A stretch of 64,000 nucleotides of DNA from positions 38,540 through 102,539 of the forward strand of contig NZ_WJWY01000001.1 of assembly GCF_010367435.1 (NCBI RefSeq), written 5' to 3'. The notes beneath the pieces are model-generated. The model ran no database searches and was not told the origin of the DNA. It worked only from the letters and a program-made list of their open reading frames with translations. This stretch comes from Fusobacterium sp. IOR10 (lineage in GTDB: Bacteria > Fusobacteriota > Fusobacteriia > Fusobacteriales > Fusobacteriaceae). Both the position numbers and the translations under genes were made by a program. Below are positions 17,937-28,428 of the stretch, piece by piece. Each line of letters opens with the position of its first letter. Positions within the stretch are counted from its first letter, which is position 1.

Positions 17937-18416
17937 TTATTTATTATTTTTAGCAACATCTTTAAATGTTTTTACTACTATAACTTCTACATCTCCACCA
18001 ACAGCTTCAATAGCTTTTTGAGCAGATTTTGAAATTTTATGAGCTTTTACTGATATTTTTTTATCAAGAGTACCATTTCCTAATATTTTAACTCCGTCTA
18101 ATAATTTTTTAACTAATTTAGTTTCAAATAATATTTCTGGAGTGATAACTGTACCTTCTTCAAATCTATTTAAAGTATCTAAATTAACAATAGCGTACTC
18201 TTTTTTGAATGGATAGTTACTAAATCCTCTTTTAGGAGCTCTTTGGATGATTGGCATTTGTCCACCTTCAAAACCTGGTCTAGTTCCTCCACCTGATCTT
18301 GAATTTTGTCCGTTACTTCCTCTTCCTGAAGTTTTTCCCCAACCAGAAGATTCTCCTCTTCCTATTCTTTTTCTATTTTTTCTTGGTACAGAAGGTTGTA
18401 ATTCGTTTAATTTCAT
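17937..18416 (-). CDS. rplO: 50S ribosomal protein L15
   Basis: 159 residues. Glycine/arginine-rich N-terminal extension ([19 protein letters not shown]) that threads into 23S rRNA, and the [18 protein letters not shown] motif. Between rpmD and secY, the standard place. Confidence 0.97.
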   Translation of the reverse strand: MKLNELQPSVPRKNRKRIGRGESSGWGKTSGRGSNGQNSRSGGGTRPGFEGGQMPIIQRAPKRGFSNYPFKKEYAIVNLDTLNRFEEGTVITPEILFETKLVKKLLDGVKILGNGTLDKKISVKAHKISKSAQKAIEAVGGDVEVIVVKTFKDVAKNNK

Positions 18417-18419
18417 TTG

Positions 18420-18602
18420 TTATTGCACCTCCTCTACATCAAGTAAATAAGAAACCAAAGCTATTTTCCCCATAATATCTGGAGTTGCTTCGTGCTCCAC
18501 TACACTATTTAGTTTCTTAAGCCCTAGCGACTTTACAGTAGCTATGTGGTTAGGCTTTCTTCCAATTATACTTTTTGCAAGTCTTATTTTAACCTTTGCC
18601 AT
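18420..18602 (-). CDS. rpmD: 50S ribosomal protein L30
   Basis: 60 residues, short bacterial L30. [12 protein letters not shown] and the [17 protein letters not shown] segment are typical. 3 bp before rplO and after rpsE. Confidence 0.95.
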   Translation of the reverse strand: MAKVKIRLAKSIIGRKPNHIATVKSLGLKKLNSVVEHEATPDIMGKIALVSYLLDVEEVQ

Positions 18603-18616
18603 CTTTATTAAACCTC

Positions 18617-19123
18617 CTAGCTTAAGATTTCCTTAACAGTTTTTCCTCTTAAAGCTGCAACTTCTTCAGCTGTTCTTAATTCTCTTAAGCCCTCAATTGT
18701 AGCTCTTGCAACATTATGTTTATTTTTTGATCCTTTTATTTTAGTTAATATATTGTGTATTCCAACTAATTCAAGGATTTCTCTACATGATGATCCTGAA
18801 ATAACTCCAGTTCCTTCATATGCAGGTGCCATCCAGATAGTTGTTGCTCCCCAAATTCCTTCAACAGCGTGAGGAATTGTTCTTCCTTTAAGAGAAACAT
18901 CTATCATATTTTTCTTAGCAGCAGCAATTGCTTTTTTTATAGCATCAGGAACACCATTGGCTTTTCCTAATCCTAATCCTATTTTTCCTTCTTTGTTTCC
19001 AACAGCAGCTAATACTGAGAAAGATATTGTTCTTCCTCCCTTAGTTGTCTTAGATACTCTAGAAATCTTCAATAGTTTTTCTTCAAATTCTTTGTCTTCT
19101 CTTTTATTCATTACTTTAGACAA
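18617..19123 (-). CDS. rpsE: 30S ribosomal protein S5
   Basis: 168 residues; [18 protein letters not shown] and the double-stranded-RNA-binding-like fold, then a C-terminal [16 protein letters not shown]. The start is TTG at 19123, 7 bp after GGAGG; the next ATG would be 19 bp away. S5 contributes to decoding accuracy. Confidence 0.96.
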   Translation of the reverse strand: MSKVMNKREDKEFEEKLLKISRVSKTTKGGRTISFSVLAAVGNKEGKIGLGLGKANGVPDAIKKAIAAAKKNMIDVSLKGRTIPHAVEGIWGATTIWMAPAYEGTGVISGSSCREILELVGIHNILTKIKGSKNKHNVARATIEGLRELRTAEEVAALRGKTVKEILS

Positions 19124-19147
19124 GTGAAATCCTCCTCTCTAATAAAA

Positions 19148-19516
19148 TTAGAAGTTTAATCCATTTTCTCTAGCTGATTCTGCAAGAGTGGATACTCTTC
19201 CTGTATAATTATATCCTGATCTATCAAATACAATATTTTTTATATCCTTTGATACAGCTCTTTCCGCAATTAACTTCCCTACTGCTTTGGCAGCTTCTAT
19301 ATTACCACCATGAGTAATTGTTTCTTTTATTTCTTTGTCAATAGTTGACGCTGAAACTAAAGTAACTCCGTTAATATCATCAATCAATTGAGCAAACATG
19401 TTTGCATTTGATCTATATAGTGAAAGTCTTGGTCTATCTGCTGTACCAGAAATTTTATTTCTGATTGATAAGTGCTTTCTAACTCTAACCGCTTGTCTAT
19501 CTACTTTCTTAAACAA
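19148..19516 (-). CDS. rplR: 50S ribosomal protein L18
   Basis: 122 residues, binds 5S r[22 protein letters not shown] and the [22 protein letters not shown]-terminal region are diagnostic. The start is TTG at 19516, 8 bp after GGAGG. Confidence 0.96.
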   Translation of the reverse strand: MFKKVDRQAVRVRKHLSIRNKISGTADRPRLSLYRSNANMFAQLIDDINGVTLVSASTIDKEIKETITHGGNIEAAKAVGKLIAERAVSKDIKNIVFDRSGYNYTGRVSTLAESARENGLNF

Positions 19517-19543
19517 CTCACTTACCTCCTTTTTTGCAATATC

Positions 19544-20080
19544 CTATGATTTTTTACCTTCTTTTCTTCTAATAACTTCATCTTCATACTTAACTCCTTT
19601 TCCTTTATAAGGTTCAGGAGCTCTTTTTGATCTGATATCTGCTGCAACTTGCCCAACCATATCTTTCTCAATTCCTTCAACTACAACTGTAGTATTTTTA
19701 TCAACTGTAAATTTTATATTATTAACTGGGTCAATAATTACTGGATGAGAATATCCTAAAGATAATTCTAATCCATTTCCTTTTACAGCTGCTCTATATC
19801 CAACCCCAACTAATTTTAGAGTTTTCTTGAATCCATCACTTACACCTACAACCATATTGTGGATAAGTGCTCTTGTAGTCCCATGAAGAGCTCTTGTAAA
19901 TCTCTCTTCATTTGGTCTTTCTACAACTATTTGATTATCTTCTATTTTTATTACCATTTCTTTATTAAATTCTTTTGTTAATGTACCTTTAGAACCTGTT
20001 ACAGTAACTTCATTATTATCATTAACTGTTACAGTTACTCCAGCAGGTATCACTATAGGTTGTTTACCTATTCTAGACAT
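19544..20080 (-). CDS. rplF: 50S ribosomal protein L6
   Basis: 178 residues; MSRIGKQPI opening, two L6 repeats and the C-terminal [18 protein letters not shown] motif near the sarcin-ricin loop binding region. AGGAGG precedes the ATG. Confidence 0.97.
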   Translation of the reverse strand: MSRIGKQPIVIPAGVTVTVNDNNEVTVTGSKGTLTKEFNKEMVIKIEDNQIVVERPNEERFTRALHGTTRALIHNMVVGVSDGFKKTLKLVGVGYRAAVKGNGLELSLGYSHPVIIDPVNNIKFTVDKNTTVVVEGIEKDMVGQVAADIRSKRAPEPYKGKGVKYEDEVIRRKEGKKS

Positions 20081-20098
20081 TAATGGACACCTCCTAGT

Positions 20099-20494
20099 TT
20101 ACCATACGAATGCAAGGACTTCTCCACCTACATTTTCTTGTCTTGCTACTTTATCAGTAACAATACCTTTCGAAGTAGATACTATTGCAATTCCTAATCC
20201 TGTAAGTACTCTAGGTAATTCATCTACCTGTGCGTATACTCTTCTTCCTGGTTTAGAAATTCTTTTCAATCCTTTGATTACTCTATCTTTTCCGTCATAT
20301 TTTAAATATATTCTTATATTTTTTTTATTATCATCAGTTATAACTTTATAGTTAGTTACATATCCTTCTTCTTTTAATATTTCAGCTAATTTAAATTTCA
20401 AGTTAGAATAAGGAATATCAACTTTCTCATGCATTACTGCATTAGCATTTCTGATTCTTGTCAACATATCTGCGACTGGATCTGTTAAAAACAT
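20099..20494 (-). CDS. rpsH: 30S ribosomal protein S8
   Basis: 131 residues. [13 protein letters not shown] opening and the [26 protein letters not shown] end are classic. S8 binds 16S rRNA helix 21 and in Escherichia coli represses the spc operon. Confidence 0.97.
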   Translation of the reverse strand: MFLTDPVADMLTRIRNANAVMHEKVDIPYSNLKFKLAEILKEEGYVTNYKVITDDNKKNIRIYLKYDGKDRVIKGLKRISKPGRRVYAQVDELPRVLTGLGIAIVSTSKGIVTDKVARQENVGGEVLAFVW

Positions 20495-20533
20495 TTACTC
20501 TAATCCTCCTTTCATATTACTAATGGCATCTTT

Positions 20534-20821
20534 CTACCAAGATGATTTTGTTATTCCAGGAATTAATCCTGCCCCTGCTAGTTGTCTAAATTTGATTCTA
20601 GATATTCCAAACTCTCTCATGTATCCTCTTGGTCTTCCATCAATTTGACATCTATTTCTTTTTCTAACTGGTGAAGAATTAGCTGGAAGCTTGTTTAATT
20701 CAAACATAGCTTCAGAATCTCCTTCAAGTATTCTTTTTTTCAATTCAGCTCTTTTAGCTGCATATTTATCACAAAGTTCCGCTCTTTTAGCATCTCTAGC
20801 GATCATTGACTTTTTAGCCAT
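20534..20821 (-). CDS. rpsN: 30S ribosomal protein S14 (non-zinc form)
   Basis: 95 residues, the long form without the CxxC pairs of the 61-residue zinc form; C-terminal [21 protein letters not shown]. The long form suits a Fusobacteriota host better than Bacilli or most Clostridia, which keep the short zinc type in this operon. Confidence 0.96.
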   Translation of the reverse strand: MAKKSMIARDAKRAELCDKYAAKRAELKKRILEGDSEAMFELNKLPANSSPVRKRNRCQIDGRPRGYMREFGISRIKFRQLAGAGLIPGITKSSW

Positions 20822-20843
20822 TCTTTAAACCCTCCTTAACTAA

Positions 20844-21395
20844 TTACTTTTTAAAAGGCATTCCAAAAGCCTTAAGTAAAGCTCTTCCTTCTTCATCAGT
20901 CTTAGCAGAAGATACTAATGTAATAGACATTCCTTGTAGTTTATCTACTTTATCGAAATCTATTTCAGGAAATACTAATTGATCTCTTAAACCGATTGAA
21001 TAATTTCCTCTTCCATCAAATGCTTTTGCAGAAACTCCTTCGAAGTCTCTAACTCTTGGAAGAACTACATTTACTAATCTATCAAGAAAGTCATACATTC
21101 TTTCCTTTCTTAAAGTAACTTTTGCTCCGATTGCTTGATTTTCTCTTAATTTAAATCCAGCTTCTGATTTTTTAGCTTTTCTTTCTAGAGGTTTTTGTCC
21201 AGTAATAATAGCTAAATCTTTCATTGCTGCGTCCATTAATTTAGTGTTTTGAGTAGCTTCTCCAACTCCCATATTCACTATAATTTTTTCCATAGATGGA
21301 CATTCCATTATATTTTTTAATTCTAATTCTTTCATTAAATTTTCTCTAATTACTTCATCAAATAATTTATGATATCTAGAAACATATTTAGACAC
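20844..21395 (-). CDS. rplE: 50S ribosomal protein L5
   Basis: 183 residues, binds 5S r[26 protein letters not shown] segment and [15 protein letters not shown] are typical. The start is GTG at 21395, about 9 bp after GGGAGG. Confidence 0.97.
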   Translation of the reverse strand: MSKYVSRYHKLFDEVIRENLMKELELKNIMECPSMEKIIVNMGVGEATQNTKLMDAAMKDLAIITGQKPLERKAKKSEAGFKLRENQAIGAKVTLRKERMYDFLDRLVNVVLPRVRDFEGVSAKAFDGRGNYSIGLRDQLVFPEIDFDKVDKLQGMSITLVSSAKTDEEGRALLKAFGMPFKK

Positions 21396-21413
21396 TTATG
21401 TTATCCTCCCTTC

Positions 21414-21755
21414 TTATAGAACTTCACCAGATACTTTAGAGTATCTAACTTTCTTCCCGTCTTCTACTCTGTATCCAACTCTAGTTGCTTTACCAGCTTT
21501 TTCATCATAAAGCATTACTTTACATGAAAAAATTGCTGCTGGTTTAGTCACAACTCCACCTTGTGGGTTTGTTTGTGATGGTTTCAAATTTTTAGTAACC
21601 ATGTTAATTCCTTCTACAACTATTTTCCCTTTTTTAGGAAAAACTTTTACTATTTTACCTGTTTTTCCTTTATCTTTACCAGACACAACACATACTGTAT
21701 CTCCAGTTTTCACATGTAAAGAATTTGGCACAAATTTTACTTTAGGTTTAGCCAC
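21414..21755 (-). CDS. rplX: 50S ribosomal protein L24
   Basis: 113 residues with an N-terminal KOW motif (GDTVCVVSGKDKGKTGKIVKV); assembly initiator of the large subunit. GTG start after GAGGAGG. Confidence 0.96.
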   Translation of the reverse strand: MAKPKVKFVPNSLHVKTGDTVCVVSGKDKGKTGKIVKVFPKKGKIVVEGINMVTKNLKPSQTNPQGGVVTKPAAIFSCKVMLYDEKAGKATRVGYRVEDGKKVRYSKVSGEVL

Positions 21756-21771
21756 TTCGTCAGCCTCCTCT

Positions 21772-22140
21772 CTATATTACTTCTGGAGCAAGAGATACTA
21801 TTTTCATAAAGCTTTTAGCTCTCAATTCTCTTGCAACAGGCCCAAAAATTCTTGTTCCTTTAGGCTCATTATTAGTAGTCATAATTACGCCAGCATTATC
21901 ATCAAATTTTATATATGATCCGTCTTCTCTTCTTTTTTCTTTTCTAGTTCTAACAATGACAGCTTTAACGATGTCACCTTTTTTAACGTTACCACCAGGT
22001 ATTGCTTCCTTTACTGAGGCTACAACTATGTCACCAATTCTTCCAAATCTTTTTTTAGTTCCGCCAAGTACTCTGATTACCATAATCTTTTTTGCACCTG
22101 AGTTGTCTGCAACATTAAGGACAGTTTGTTGTTGTACCAT
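21772..22140 (-). CDS. rplN: 50S ribosomal protein L14
   Basis: 122 residues; [15 protein letters not shown] and the [11 protein letters not shown] segment. Forms an inter-subunit bridge. Confidence 0.97.
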   Translation of the reverse strand: MVQQQTVLNVADNSGAKKIMVIRVLGGTKKRFGRIGDIVVASVKEAIPGGNVKKGDIVKAVIVRTRKEKRREDGSYIKFDDNAGVIMTTNNEPKGTRIFGPVARELRAKSFMKIVSLAPEVI

Positions 22141-22175
22141 TACAATATCCTCCTTCCAAATTTTAATATTGGATT

Positions 22176-22427
22176 TTATTTAGCTCTTTCTAAAACCTCA
22201 ACCAGTCTCCATCTTTTATCTTTAGATAAAGGTCTTGTTTCCATTATTCTTACTTTATCACCAATTTGAGCTACATTATTTTCATCATGAGCTTTTAATT
22301 TAGTAGTTTTTTTAACTCTTTTTTTATAAATTGGATGTAACGCCATAGTAGCTATTGTAACAACTATAGTTTTCTCCATTTTATTAGAAACAACCATTCC
22401 TTCTCTTACTTTTCTATCGTTTCTCAA
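22176..22427 (-). CDS. rpsQ: 30S ribosomal protein S17
   Basis: 83 residues, OB fold; [14 protein letters not shown] and [16 protein letters not shown]. The start is TTG at 22427, 7 bp after GGAGG. Confidence 0.96.
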   Translation of the reverse strand: MRNDRKVREGMVVSNKMEKTIVVTIATMALHPIYKKRVKKTTKLKAHDENNVAQIGDKVRIMETRPLSKDKRWRLVEVLERAK

Positions 22428-22468
22428 GGTTTGACCTCCTATTCTTAAGAATCTTTTTATCTTAATTT

Positions 22469-22651
22469 CTATCTTTCGTTTAAAATTGTATTCATTCTTG
22501 CAATTTCTCTTCTAACTTCTCTAATTTTAGCAGTGTTAGTTAGTTGTCCTAATGAAAGTTGAAATTTTAGATTGAATAATTCTTCTTTAAGTTCTTTGCA
22601 CTTAACAACTAAGTCTTCACTAGACATTTCTCTTATATCCTTAGCTTTCAT
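22469..22651 (-). CDS. rpmC: 50S ribosomal protein L29
   Basis: 60-residue helical protein at the exit tunnel; REMSSEDLV and [12 protein letters not shown] are typical. Its ATG overlaps the last base of rplP, suggesting translational coupling. Confidence 0.96.
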   Translation of the reverse strand: MKAKDIREMSSEDLVVKCKELKEELFNLKFQLSLGQLTNTAKIREVRREIARMNTILNER

Positions 22652-23073
22652 TATTTATCACCGCCATTTTCTCTTTTAACTATTTTACATCTAATTGGCA
22701 ACTTCATAGCTGCTTTTCTTAATGCTGCTTTTGCTAGTTCTTCAGTTACTTCAGAAACCTCAAACATTATTTTTCCAGGTTTAACAACTGAAACCCAACC
22801 GTCTACAGCCCCTTTACCTTTACCCATTCTAACACCAGCAGGTCTAGAAGTGATTGGTTTGTCAGGGAATATTCTTATAAATGTCTTTCCTGATCTTTGG
22901 AATGTTCTGTTGATTCCTACTCTACATGCTTCTATTTGTCTATTTGTTATCCAAGAAGGCTCTAAAGCTTGTAACCCGTAATCACCAAATGCTACAGTAG
23001 TTCCTCTATTAGCTGAACCTTTCATTCTTCCTCTAAACATTTTTTTATGTTTTGTTCTTTTAGGCATTAACAT
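22651..23073 (-). CDS. rplP: 50S ribosomal protein L16
   Basis: 140 residues, near the A site. [16 protein letters not shown] opening and [15 protein letters not shown]. The first ATG is used; GGAGGGG is about 10 bp upstream. Confidence 0.97.
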   Translation of the reverse strand: MLMPKRTKHKKMFRGRMKGSANRGTTVAFGDYGLQALEPSWITNRQIEACRVGINRTFQRSGKTFIRIFPDKPITSRPAGVRMGKGKGAVDGWVSVVKPGKIMFEVSEVTEELAKAALRKAAMKLPIRCKIVKRENGGDK

Positions 23074-23075
23074 GA

Positions 23076-23732
23076 TTATTTATCCCCTCCTTCCTTTTTA
23101 GTTGGAAGTACTTCACCGTTAAATATCCATACCTTAATTCCTAATGCTCCATAAGTAGTATGTGCTGTTGCTGTTGCATAATCTATATCTGCTCTTAATG
23201 TATGTAAAGGCACTTTCCCTTCAACCATCCATTCGCATCTAGCAATTTCAGCTCCGTTTAGTCTTCCAGAAATCATTACTTTGATTCCCTTTGCTCCTGA
23301 TCTCATAGCTCTCATTATAGCTTGATTTGCAGCTCTTTTGTAAGCTACTCTTCTTTCAATTCCACCAGCTATATTTTCTGCTACTAGTACAGCATTTTTG
23401 TTGAAATTTTTAACTTCTAAAACTTTAACTAATGCTTTTTTACCAGTTAAAGCTTCTAATTTAGCCTTTATTGATTCTATTTCAGAACCTTTTCTACCTA
23501 TTACTATTCCAGCTTTAGCCGCATTGATTATCACTACAACTTGTGAAGGTGATGTTCTTTCTATGCTTATTTTCGCTATCCCAGCATGGTAATAATTTTT
23601 CTTAATGAACTCTCTGATTTTTACATCTTCATGGAAGTACTTAATGTATTCCTTTTTGTCTGCATACCAGTTAGAGTCCCAAGTTCTTGTTATACCAAGT
23701 CTTAATCCTCTAGGGTCTACTTTTTGTCCCAC
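23076..23732 (-). CDS. rpsC: 30S ribosomal protein S3
   Basis: 218 residues with a KH domain ([20 protein letters not shown]) and the S3 C-terminal [13 protein letters not shown] motif. Lines the mRNA entry channel. GTG start after GGAGG. Confidence 0.97.
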   Translation of the reverse strand: MGQKVDPRGLRLGITRTWDSNWYADKKEYIKYFHEDVKIREFIKKNYYHAGIAKISIERTSPSQVVVIINAAKAGIVIGRKGSEIESIKAKLEALTGKKALVKVLEVKNFNKNAVLVAENIAGGIERRVAYKRAANQAIMRAMRSGAKGIKVMISGRLNGAEIARCEWMVEGKVPLHTLRADIDYATATAHTTYGALGIKVWIFNGEVLPTKKEGGDK

Positions 23733-23744
23733 AGTTTTAACCTC

Positions 23745-24077
23745 CTACTTTTCAGATACTCCAACTATAATATGAGCTGTTGGTTTTCTTATTATATCAG
23801 CTCTTCCCATTGCTCTTGGACTAATTCTTTTAAGAGCTGGTCCATCGTTTATTATCATTGTAGATATAATCAATTTTTCATCATCTAATTTTGCATTGTT
23901 TGTTGCATTCGCTATAGCTGATGTTAAAGTTTTCTTTATTATTCCAGCTGCTTTTTTGTTTGTATATTCTAATAAATCAAGTGCCTCTAGTGCTGATTTT
24001 CCTCTCACTAAGTCAGCTACTAATCTAGCTTTTCTTGGAGACATTCTCACGAATCTAGTACTTGCTTTTACTTCCAC
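23745..24077 (-). CDS. rplV: 50S ribosomal protein L22
   Basis: 110 residues; VRMSPRKARLVADLVRG opening and a C-terminal beta hairpin ending RADIIRKPTAHI, which reaches into the exit tunnel near the macrolide site. GTG start. Confidence 0.97.
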   Translation of the reverse strand: MEVKASTRFVRMSPRKARLVADLVRGKSALEALDLLEYTNKKAAGIIKKTLTSAIANATNNAKLDDEKLIISTMIINDGPALKRISPRAMGRADIIRKPTAHIIVGVSEK

Positions 24078-24120
24078 TAGTTTCTCCTCCTTTGTTTTAT
24101 ATTAATTTTGATTTCAACTA

Positions 24121-24393
24121 TTACTTTCCTCCGACTCTTGTGTGTCCGTGGTAAGTTCTAGTAGGTGCAAATTCACCTAATTTATTTCCAACCATTTGTT
24201 CAGTTACGAAAACTGGTATATGTTTTTTCCCGTTATATACTCCAAATGTCAATCCTATGAAATTTGGGAATATTGTTGATCTTCTTGACCAAGTTTTTAT
24301 AACAGTTTTTAAATTTCCATTTGCTTTTACTTCTTCAGCCTTTTTCATTAAGTGATGATCACAAAAAGGCCCTTTTCTAAGCGATCTTGCCAT
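24121..24393 (-). CDS. rpsS: 30S ribosomal protein S19
   Basis: 90 residues; [16 protein letters not shown] opening and [14 protein letters not shown], the standard S19 signature. Confidence 0.97.
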   Translation of the reverse strand: MARSLRKGPFCDHHLMKKAEEVKANGNLKTVIKTWSRRSTIFPNFIGLTFGVYNGKKHIPVFVTEQMVGNKLGEFAPTRTYHGHTRVGGK

Positions 24394-24417
24394 AGCCTAT
24401 GTCCTCCTCTCTCGAAA

Positions 24418-25248
24418 TTACTTGTCGTTTCTTCCTCTTACGATAAACTTATCAGATTTTTTTCTTCCTCTTGTTTTTGCACCAATTGCTGGTTTACCCC
24501 AAGGAGTTAATGGAGATTTTCTACCTACAGTAGCTTTACCTTCTCCTCCACCATGAGGGTGATCACAAGGGTTCATTGCAGATCCTCTTACATGAGGTCT
24601 TCTTCCCATAAGTCTATTTCTTCCTGCTTTTCCGATTGTTATTAGGCTGTGTTCAGAATTTCCCACTTCTCCAACAGTTGCCATACATTCACCATGAATT
24701 AATCTAAGTTCCCCTGATGGTAACTCTACATGACAATATGTTCCTTCTTTAGCAACTAATCTAGCAGCAGTTCCTGCAGATCTTACTAATTGTCCACCTC
24801 TACCAATTTGAAGTTCTATATTGTGAATTTGAGCTCCCACTGGCATGTCTTTCAATTTTAATGCATTTCCTGGTTTTATGTCTGCTTTGATTCCACTTAA
24901 TACAACGTCCCCAACTTTTAATCCTTTAGGTGCTAATATATAAGCTTTTACTCCGTCAGCATAATGTAATAATGCAATGTTTGCAGTTCTGTTTGGGTCA
25001 TATTCTATTGACGCAACAGTTGCAGGTACATCTAATTTTGTTCTTTTAAAATCAATTATTCTGTATAATCTTTTATGACCTTTTTGTCTATTTGTTCCTG
25101 TTCTGTGACCGTAGTTATCTCTACCATAAGAAGAGTTTAAAGGTACAGTTAAAGACTTTTCAGGTCTTGCTTTACTTAGTCCCTCTACAACAAGTCTTGA
25201 CATATGTCTTGTTCCAGGACTTGTTGGTTTCATTACTTTTATAGCCAT
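24418..25248 (-). CDS. rplB: 50S ribosomal protein L2
   Basis: 276 residues. The [16 protein letters not shown] region holds the conserved His next to the peptidyl transferase centre. ATG at 25248 is the start, 7 bp after GGAGG; a TTG two codons upstream is only 1 bp from the site. Confidence 0.97.
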   Translation of the reverse strand: MAIKVMKPTSPGTRHMSRLVVEGLSKARPEKSLTVPLNSSYGRDNYGHRTGTNRQKGHKRLYRIIDFKRTKLDVPATVASIEYDPNRTANIALLHYADGVKAYILAPKGLKVGDVVLSGIKADIKPGNALKLKDMPVGAQIHNIELQIGRGGQLVRSAGTAARLVAKEGTYCHVELPSGELRLIHGECMATVGEVGNSEHSLITIGKAGRNRLMGRRPHVRGSAMNPCDHPHGGGEGKATVGRKSPLTPWGKPAIGAKTRGRKKSDKFIVRGRNDK

Positions 25249-25300
25249 TTTCAATCCTCCGATATCTATTATAGACCTATAACTATCTTTAAATCTGTTA

Positions 25301-25585
25301 TTACATTTCTTTAAAATATGAAATAGTTCCTGAAGTTAATTCCACAATTGCTTTTTTCTTAGCTTGAGTTTTATATAATTTCATACCATGTCTTTTTGTT
25401 ACAGGTTTCACGTTTAATGTAGAAACATTTGCTACTTTTACATCAAATATTTCTTCCACTGCTTTTTTAATTTCTATTTTATTTGCTTTTTTGTTTACTT
25501 CAAAAGTATATTTATTATGCTCTCTTCTAAGAAGCTCAGTTTTTTCAGTAATTAGAGGCTTTCTTATAATTTCATAAGCTGTCAT
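25301..25585 (-). CDS. rplW: 50S ribosomal protein L23
   Basis: 94 residues; [19 protein letters not shown] opening. Docking site for trigger factor and SRP at the tunnel exit. Overlaps the end of rplD by one base. Confidence 0.96.
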   Translation of the reverse strand: MTAYEIIRKPLITEKTELLRREHNKYTFEVNKKANKIEIKKAVEEIFDVKVANVSTLNVKPVTKRHGMKLYKTQAKKKAIVELTSGTISYFKEM

Positions 25586-26217
25586 TATCCAAGCACCTCC
25601 TCAATTGTTGCTAATGCTTCTTTAGTTATGATTACTTTATTTTGTTTTAGTAACCAGTAAATACCTAATTCGCTTGGTTGAAATACTACTGCATTTTCTA
25701 GATTTCTTGCAGATAGGAATAGATTAAAATCATTCTGTTCTGTCAAGTCATCAACTACAAACATTTGTTTTGTTGTAGCTCCTAAAGCTTTTGTTAATTC
25801 AATTATTGTTTTTGTTTTTGGAGCTTCTATTGCACCATCTAAAACAACTACGTCACCAGCTGCACATTTAGCTGATAATGCTGATTTAAGTGCTAATACT
25901 CTAGCTTTTTTGTTTACTTTCTTTTCGTAGCTTCTAGGTGTTGGTCCAAAAACAACTCCCCCACCAACCATGTGTGGTGCTCTAATTGTTCCTTGTCTAG
26001 CTCTACCAGTTCCTTTTTGTTTAAAAGGTTTTCTTCCTCCACCTTTTACAGCGGATCTGTTCTTAGTGTTTGCACTTCCTTGTCTAGCTGCTGCTAATTC
26101 TGCTGTAAGAACTTCATGAAGAACTACTTTATTTGGTTCAATACCAAATATAGTATCATCAACTTCAACAGTTCCAGTTTGTGCTCCTGCTAAGTTATAT
26201 ATGCTTAAAACTGCCAT
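25585..26217 (-). CDS. rplD: 50S ribosomal protein L4
   Basis: 210 residues; the extended loop [22 protein letters not shown] reaches the exit tunnel. In Escherichia coli L4 also represses the S10 operon through its leader, which matters for the structured gap upstream of rplC here. Confidence 0.97.
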   Translation of the reverse strand: MAVLSIYNLAGAQTGTVEVDDTIFGIEPNKVVLHEVLTAELAAARQGSANTKNRSAVKGGGRKPFKQKGTGRARQGTIRAPHMVGGGVVFGPTPRSYEKKVNKKARVLALKSALSAKCAAGDVVVLDGAIEAPKTKTIIELTKALGATTKQMFVVDDLTEQNDFNLFLSARNLENAVVFQPSELGIYWLLKQNKVIITKEALATIEEVLG

Positions 26218-26244
26218 TTCTTTCCTCCTTTCACTTCTACTAAC

Positions 26245-26871
26245 CTATTTTTTTATAGCTGGTCTTACTACAACGTATCCATTTTTAGGTCCAGGTACTG
26301 CACCTTTTATTAAGATTACGTTATTTTCAACATCTAATTTAACTACTTTTAAGTTTTGAACTGTTACAGTAGTATTTCCATATTGTCCAGCCATTCTTAA
26401 ACCTTTCAAAACTTTTCCAGGCCAAGAAGATTGTCCTATTGAACCTCCAAGTCTATGGTTTCTAGAAACACCATGAGTTGCTCTATTACCACTGAAGTTA
26501 TGTCTCTTCATAACACCTGCAGTTCCTTTTCCTTTTGATGTTCCAGTTATGTCTATATATTCAACACCTGCTAAAACATCTGCTTTTATTTCTTGTCCAA
26601 GTTCATATCCTTCAACTGATTCAACCTTTAATTCTCTAACGAATCTTAATGGTTTAACACCAGCTTTATTGAATATTCCCATCATTGGTTTAGTAGAATT
26701 TTTTTCTTTTTTCTCATCAAAACCTAGTTGTAATGCTACATAACCTTCTGTCTCAACTTCTTTTTTTTGTAAAACATAGTTTGGACCAGCTTCTACTACA
26801 GTTACTGGAACAAATTTTCCGTCTTCAAAGATTTGAGTCATTCCAATTTTTTTTCCTAAAATTCCTGACAT
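26245..26871 (-). CDS. rplC: 50S ribosomal protein L3
   Basis: 208 residues from ATG 26871, which has GGAGG just upstream and gives the normal MSGILGKKIGMTQIF start; a longer frame to 26907 runs through that site. RNHRLGGSIGQ and the W-loop region near the peptidyl transferase centre are present. Separated from rpsJ by an unusually long gap of 166 bp. Confidence 0.97.
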   Translation of the reverse strand: MSGILGKKIGMTQIFEDGKFVPVTVVEAGPNYVLQKKEVETEGYVALQLGFDEKKEKNSTKPMMGIFNKAGVKPLRFVRELKVESVEGYELGQEIKADVLAGVEYIDITGTSKGKGTAGVMKRHNFSGNRATHGVSRNHRLGGSIGQSSWPGKVLKGLRMAGQYGNTTVTVQNLKVVKLDVENNVILIKGAVPGPKNGYVVVRPAIKK

Positions 26872-26907
26872 TTTTTTACCTCCATCAAATAATATATCGG
26901 TTGACAA

Positions 26908-26950
26908 CTTGACCTCGTGGTTCCACGAGTTCGCTTTAAAAAAAGCGCCA
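26908..26950 (-). promoter_or_regulatory. Two hairpins upstream of rplC (candidate leader)
   Basis: A 6-7 bp GC-rich palindrome (26914-26920 with 26923-26929) and a second 6-bp stem (26932-26937 with 26942-26947), both within a pair of direct CAACTTG repeats. They lie 40-75 bp before the rplC start, in a gap that normally is short. Neither is followed by a T run that would make it a simple terminator. Confidence 0.5.
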
Positions 26951-26956
26951 ACTTGT

Positions 26957-26984
26957 ATTATTCTGTAAGGATAATTTGATTCAA
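26957..26984 (-). promoter_or_regulatory. Possible internal promoter for rplC
   Basis: Minus strand TTGAAT (26979-26984), 16-bp spacer, AATAAT (26957-26962). Moderate match. It would place the two hairpins inside the 5' leader of an rplC transcript. Confidence 0.35.
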
Positions 26985-27037
26985 CCTATATTTACTTTCA
27001 AATTACCCGAGAATCAGCCATTATACTTTGCCTCAAA

Positions 27038-27346
27038 TTACGCTTGTTTAATCTCGATTCCAACTCCAGCTGGTAAATTTACAGCTGTTAGTGATGATAT
27101 AGTTTTTTGTGTAGAATTTTTAATTTCTACCATTCTTCTGTGAACTCTCATCTCAAATTGCTCTCTTGAATCTTTATTTACATGTACTGATCTTAATACA
27201 GTGTATTTTTTTATTCTTGTTGGTAGTGGCATTGGACCTGCTATTTCAGCTCCTGACTTTTGTGCTACCTCTGCTATTTTCTTAGCTGATTGATCCAATA
27301 ACATATGATCATAAGCTTTTAAATAGATTCTTAATTTGTTAGACAT
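27038..27346 (-). CDS. rpsJ: 30S ribosomal protein S10
   Basis: 102 residues; [30 protein letters not shown] and the [17 protein letters not shown] motif. First gene of the S10-spc operon; S10 also acts with NusB in antitermination. Confidence 0.97.
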   Translation of the reverse strand: MSNKLRIYLKAYDHMLLDQSAKKIAEVAQKSGAEIAGPMPLPTRIKKYTVLRSVHVNKDSREQFEMRVHRRMVEIKNSTQKTISSLTAVNLPAGVGIEIKQA

Positions 27347-27406
27347 CTATACACCTCCTTTAATTTTTTCATTTAAAAGAATTAATATCCTTTGTACACC
27401 TGAAAG

Positions 27407-27434
27407 ATTATATCATATATTCTAATAATTTCAA
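27407..27434 (-). promoter_or_regulatory. Promoter of the S10-spc operon
   Basis: Minus strand TTGAAA (27429-27434), 16-bp spacer, perfect TATAAT (27407-27412), about 60 bp before rpsJ. Confidence 0.8.
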
Positions 27435-27473
27435 AGTTTTTTTTATAATTTTTTGTGGGAAATTTTTATTATG

Positions 27474-27512
27474 AAAATTGATGCTAATAAGCATAGTCCT
27501 ATTAGCATCAAT
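27474..27512 (-). terminator. Terminator of the rnf operon
   Basis: Twelve-bp stem ATTGATGCTAAT/ATTAGCATCAAT (27477-27488 with 27501-27512) with a 12-nt loop, 16 bp past the rnfB stop; only a short T tail follows on the minus strand. Confidence 0.75.
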
Positions 27513-27527
27513 TACTATCCTAAACTT

Positions 27528-28412
27528 TTAATTTTTTTTGATTTCTTCTTCTTTTTTAGGTGCTGGTTTTTTAGGAGCTGGTTTTTTTCTAACTCCATGA
27601 CCACTTTCAAATCTTAAATTAACAATTGCATTAGTTGGACATTTTAACTCACACAATCCACAATTTATACATTTTTCAGGATCTATTTTAGCCAAATTGT
27701 TTTCAAGTACAATTGCATCTTTAGGACAAGCTTTTACACACATTCCACATCCGATACATGCTACTTTACAATTTTTCCTTGCATCTACACCCTTATCTTT
27801 AGATGAACATTTAACTGTTACTAATTTTTTTTGAGGTAACATTTCTATTACACCTTTAGGGCAAGTATTTTTACAAGCTCCACAAGATACACATGTTTCT
27901 TCATCTATACTAGCAATACCATCCTTAATTTTAATTGCATTTACAGGACAAACTTTTACACAATCTCCTAATCCTAAACAAGCATAAGAACAAGATTTCT
28001 CTCCACTTGCATATATATTAGCTGCTGCACAAGTTTTTATTTCTCCTCTAAAGTTATATTTAGTAGTTGCATTTCCTGTTGTTCCTTGGCAAAGAACCTT
28101 TGCTACAATTTTATCCCCTGTTGAAGGTTCTACTTTCATTCCCATTATTTCAGCTACTTCTTCTGATACTGATGGGCCCCCTGGAGCACACAAATTAGGT
28201 TTTGCCCCTTTATTTACAACTGCATCTGCATACCCTGCACAACCTGGGAATCCACAACCACCACAGTTTGCTCCTGGTAAACATTCAATTATTTTTGTAA
28301 CTCTTTCATCAACTTTAACCTCAAACTTTTTAGAGGCAAAAGCTAAGAATAATCCCATTGCAAGTCCTGTAACACCAAGAATTACCATGGCTATTAAAAT
28401 TTCACTACTCAT
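27528..28412 (-). CDS. rnfB: Rnf complex electron transport subunit RnfB
   Basis: Ferredoxin-oxidising, multi-cluster subunit of the Rnf complex. N-terminal membrane helix, then the four-cysteine Fe-S module CLPGANCGGCGFPGC, then two pairs of ferredoxin-type clusters (four further CX2CX2CX3C-like motifs, the first written CSYACLGLGDCVKVCP). The C-terminus carries a repeat of KPAPKK before a run of charged residues. ATG 28412 is the start, 5 bp after GGAGG; a TTG further out overlaps that site. 294 residues. Confidence 0.95.
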   Translation of the reverse strand: MSSEILIAMVILGVTGLAMGLFLAFASKKFEVKVDERVTKIIECLPGANCGGCGFPGCAGYADAVVNKGAKPNLCAPGGPSVSEEVAEIMGMKVEPSTGDKIVAKVLCQGTTGNATTKYNFRGEIKTCAAANIYASGEKSCSYACLGLGDCVKVCPVNAIKIKDGIASIDEETCVSCGACKNTCPKGVIEMLPQKKLVTVKCSSKDKGVDARKNCKVACIGCGMCVKACPKDAIVLENNLAKIDPEKCINCGLCELKCPTNAIVNLRFESGHGVRKKPAPKKPAPKKEEEIKKN

Positions 28413-28428
28413 TTCGACCTCCAAAAAT

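Noticed and set aside
26908..26950. Insertion sequence end or attachment site in the rpsJ-rplC gap
   Set aside because: The palindromes are short, with no transposase or integrase gene and no target duplication; an RNA structure explains them better.
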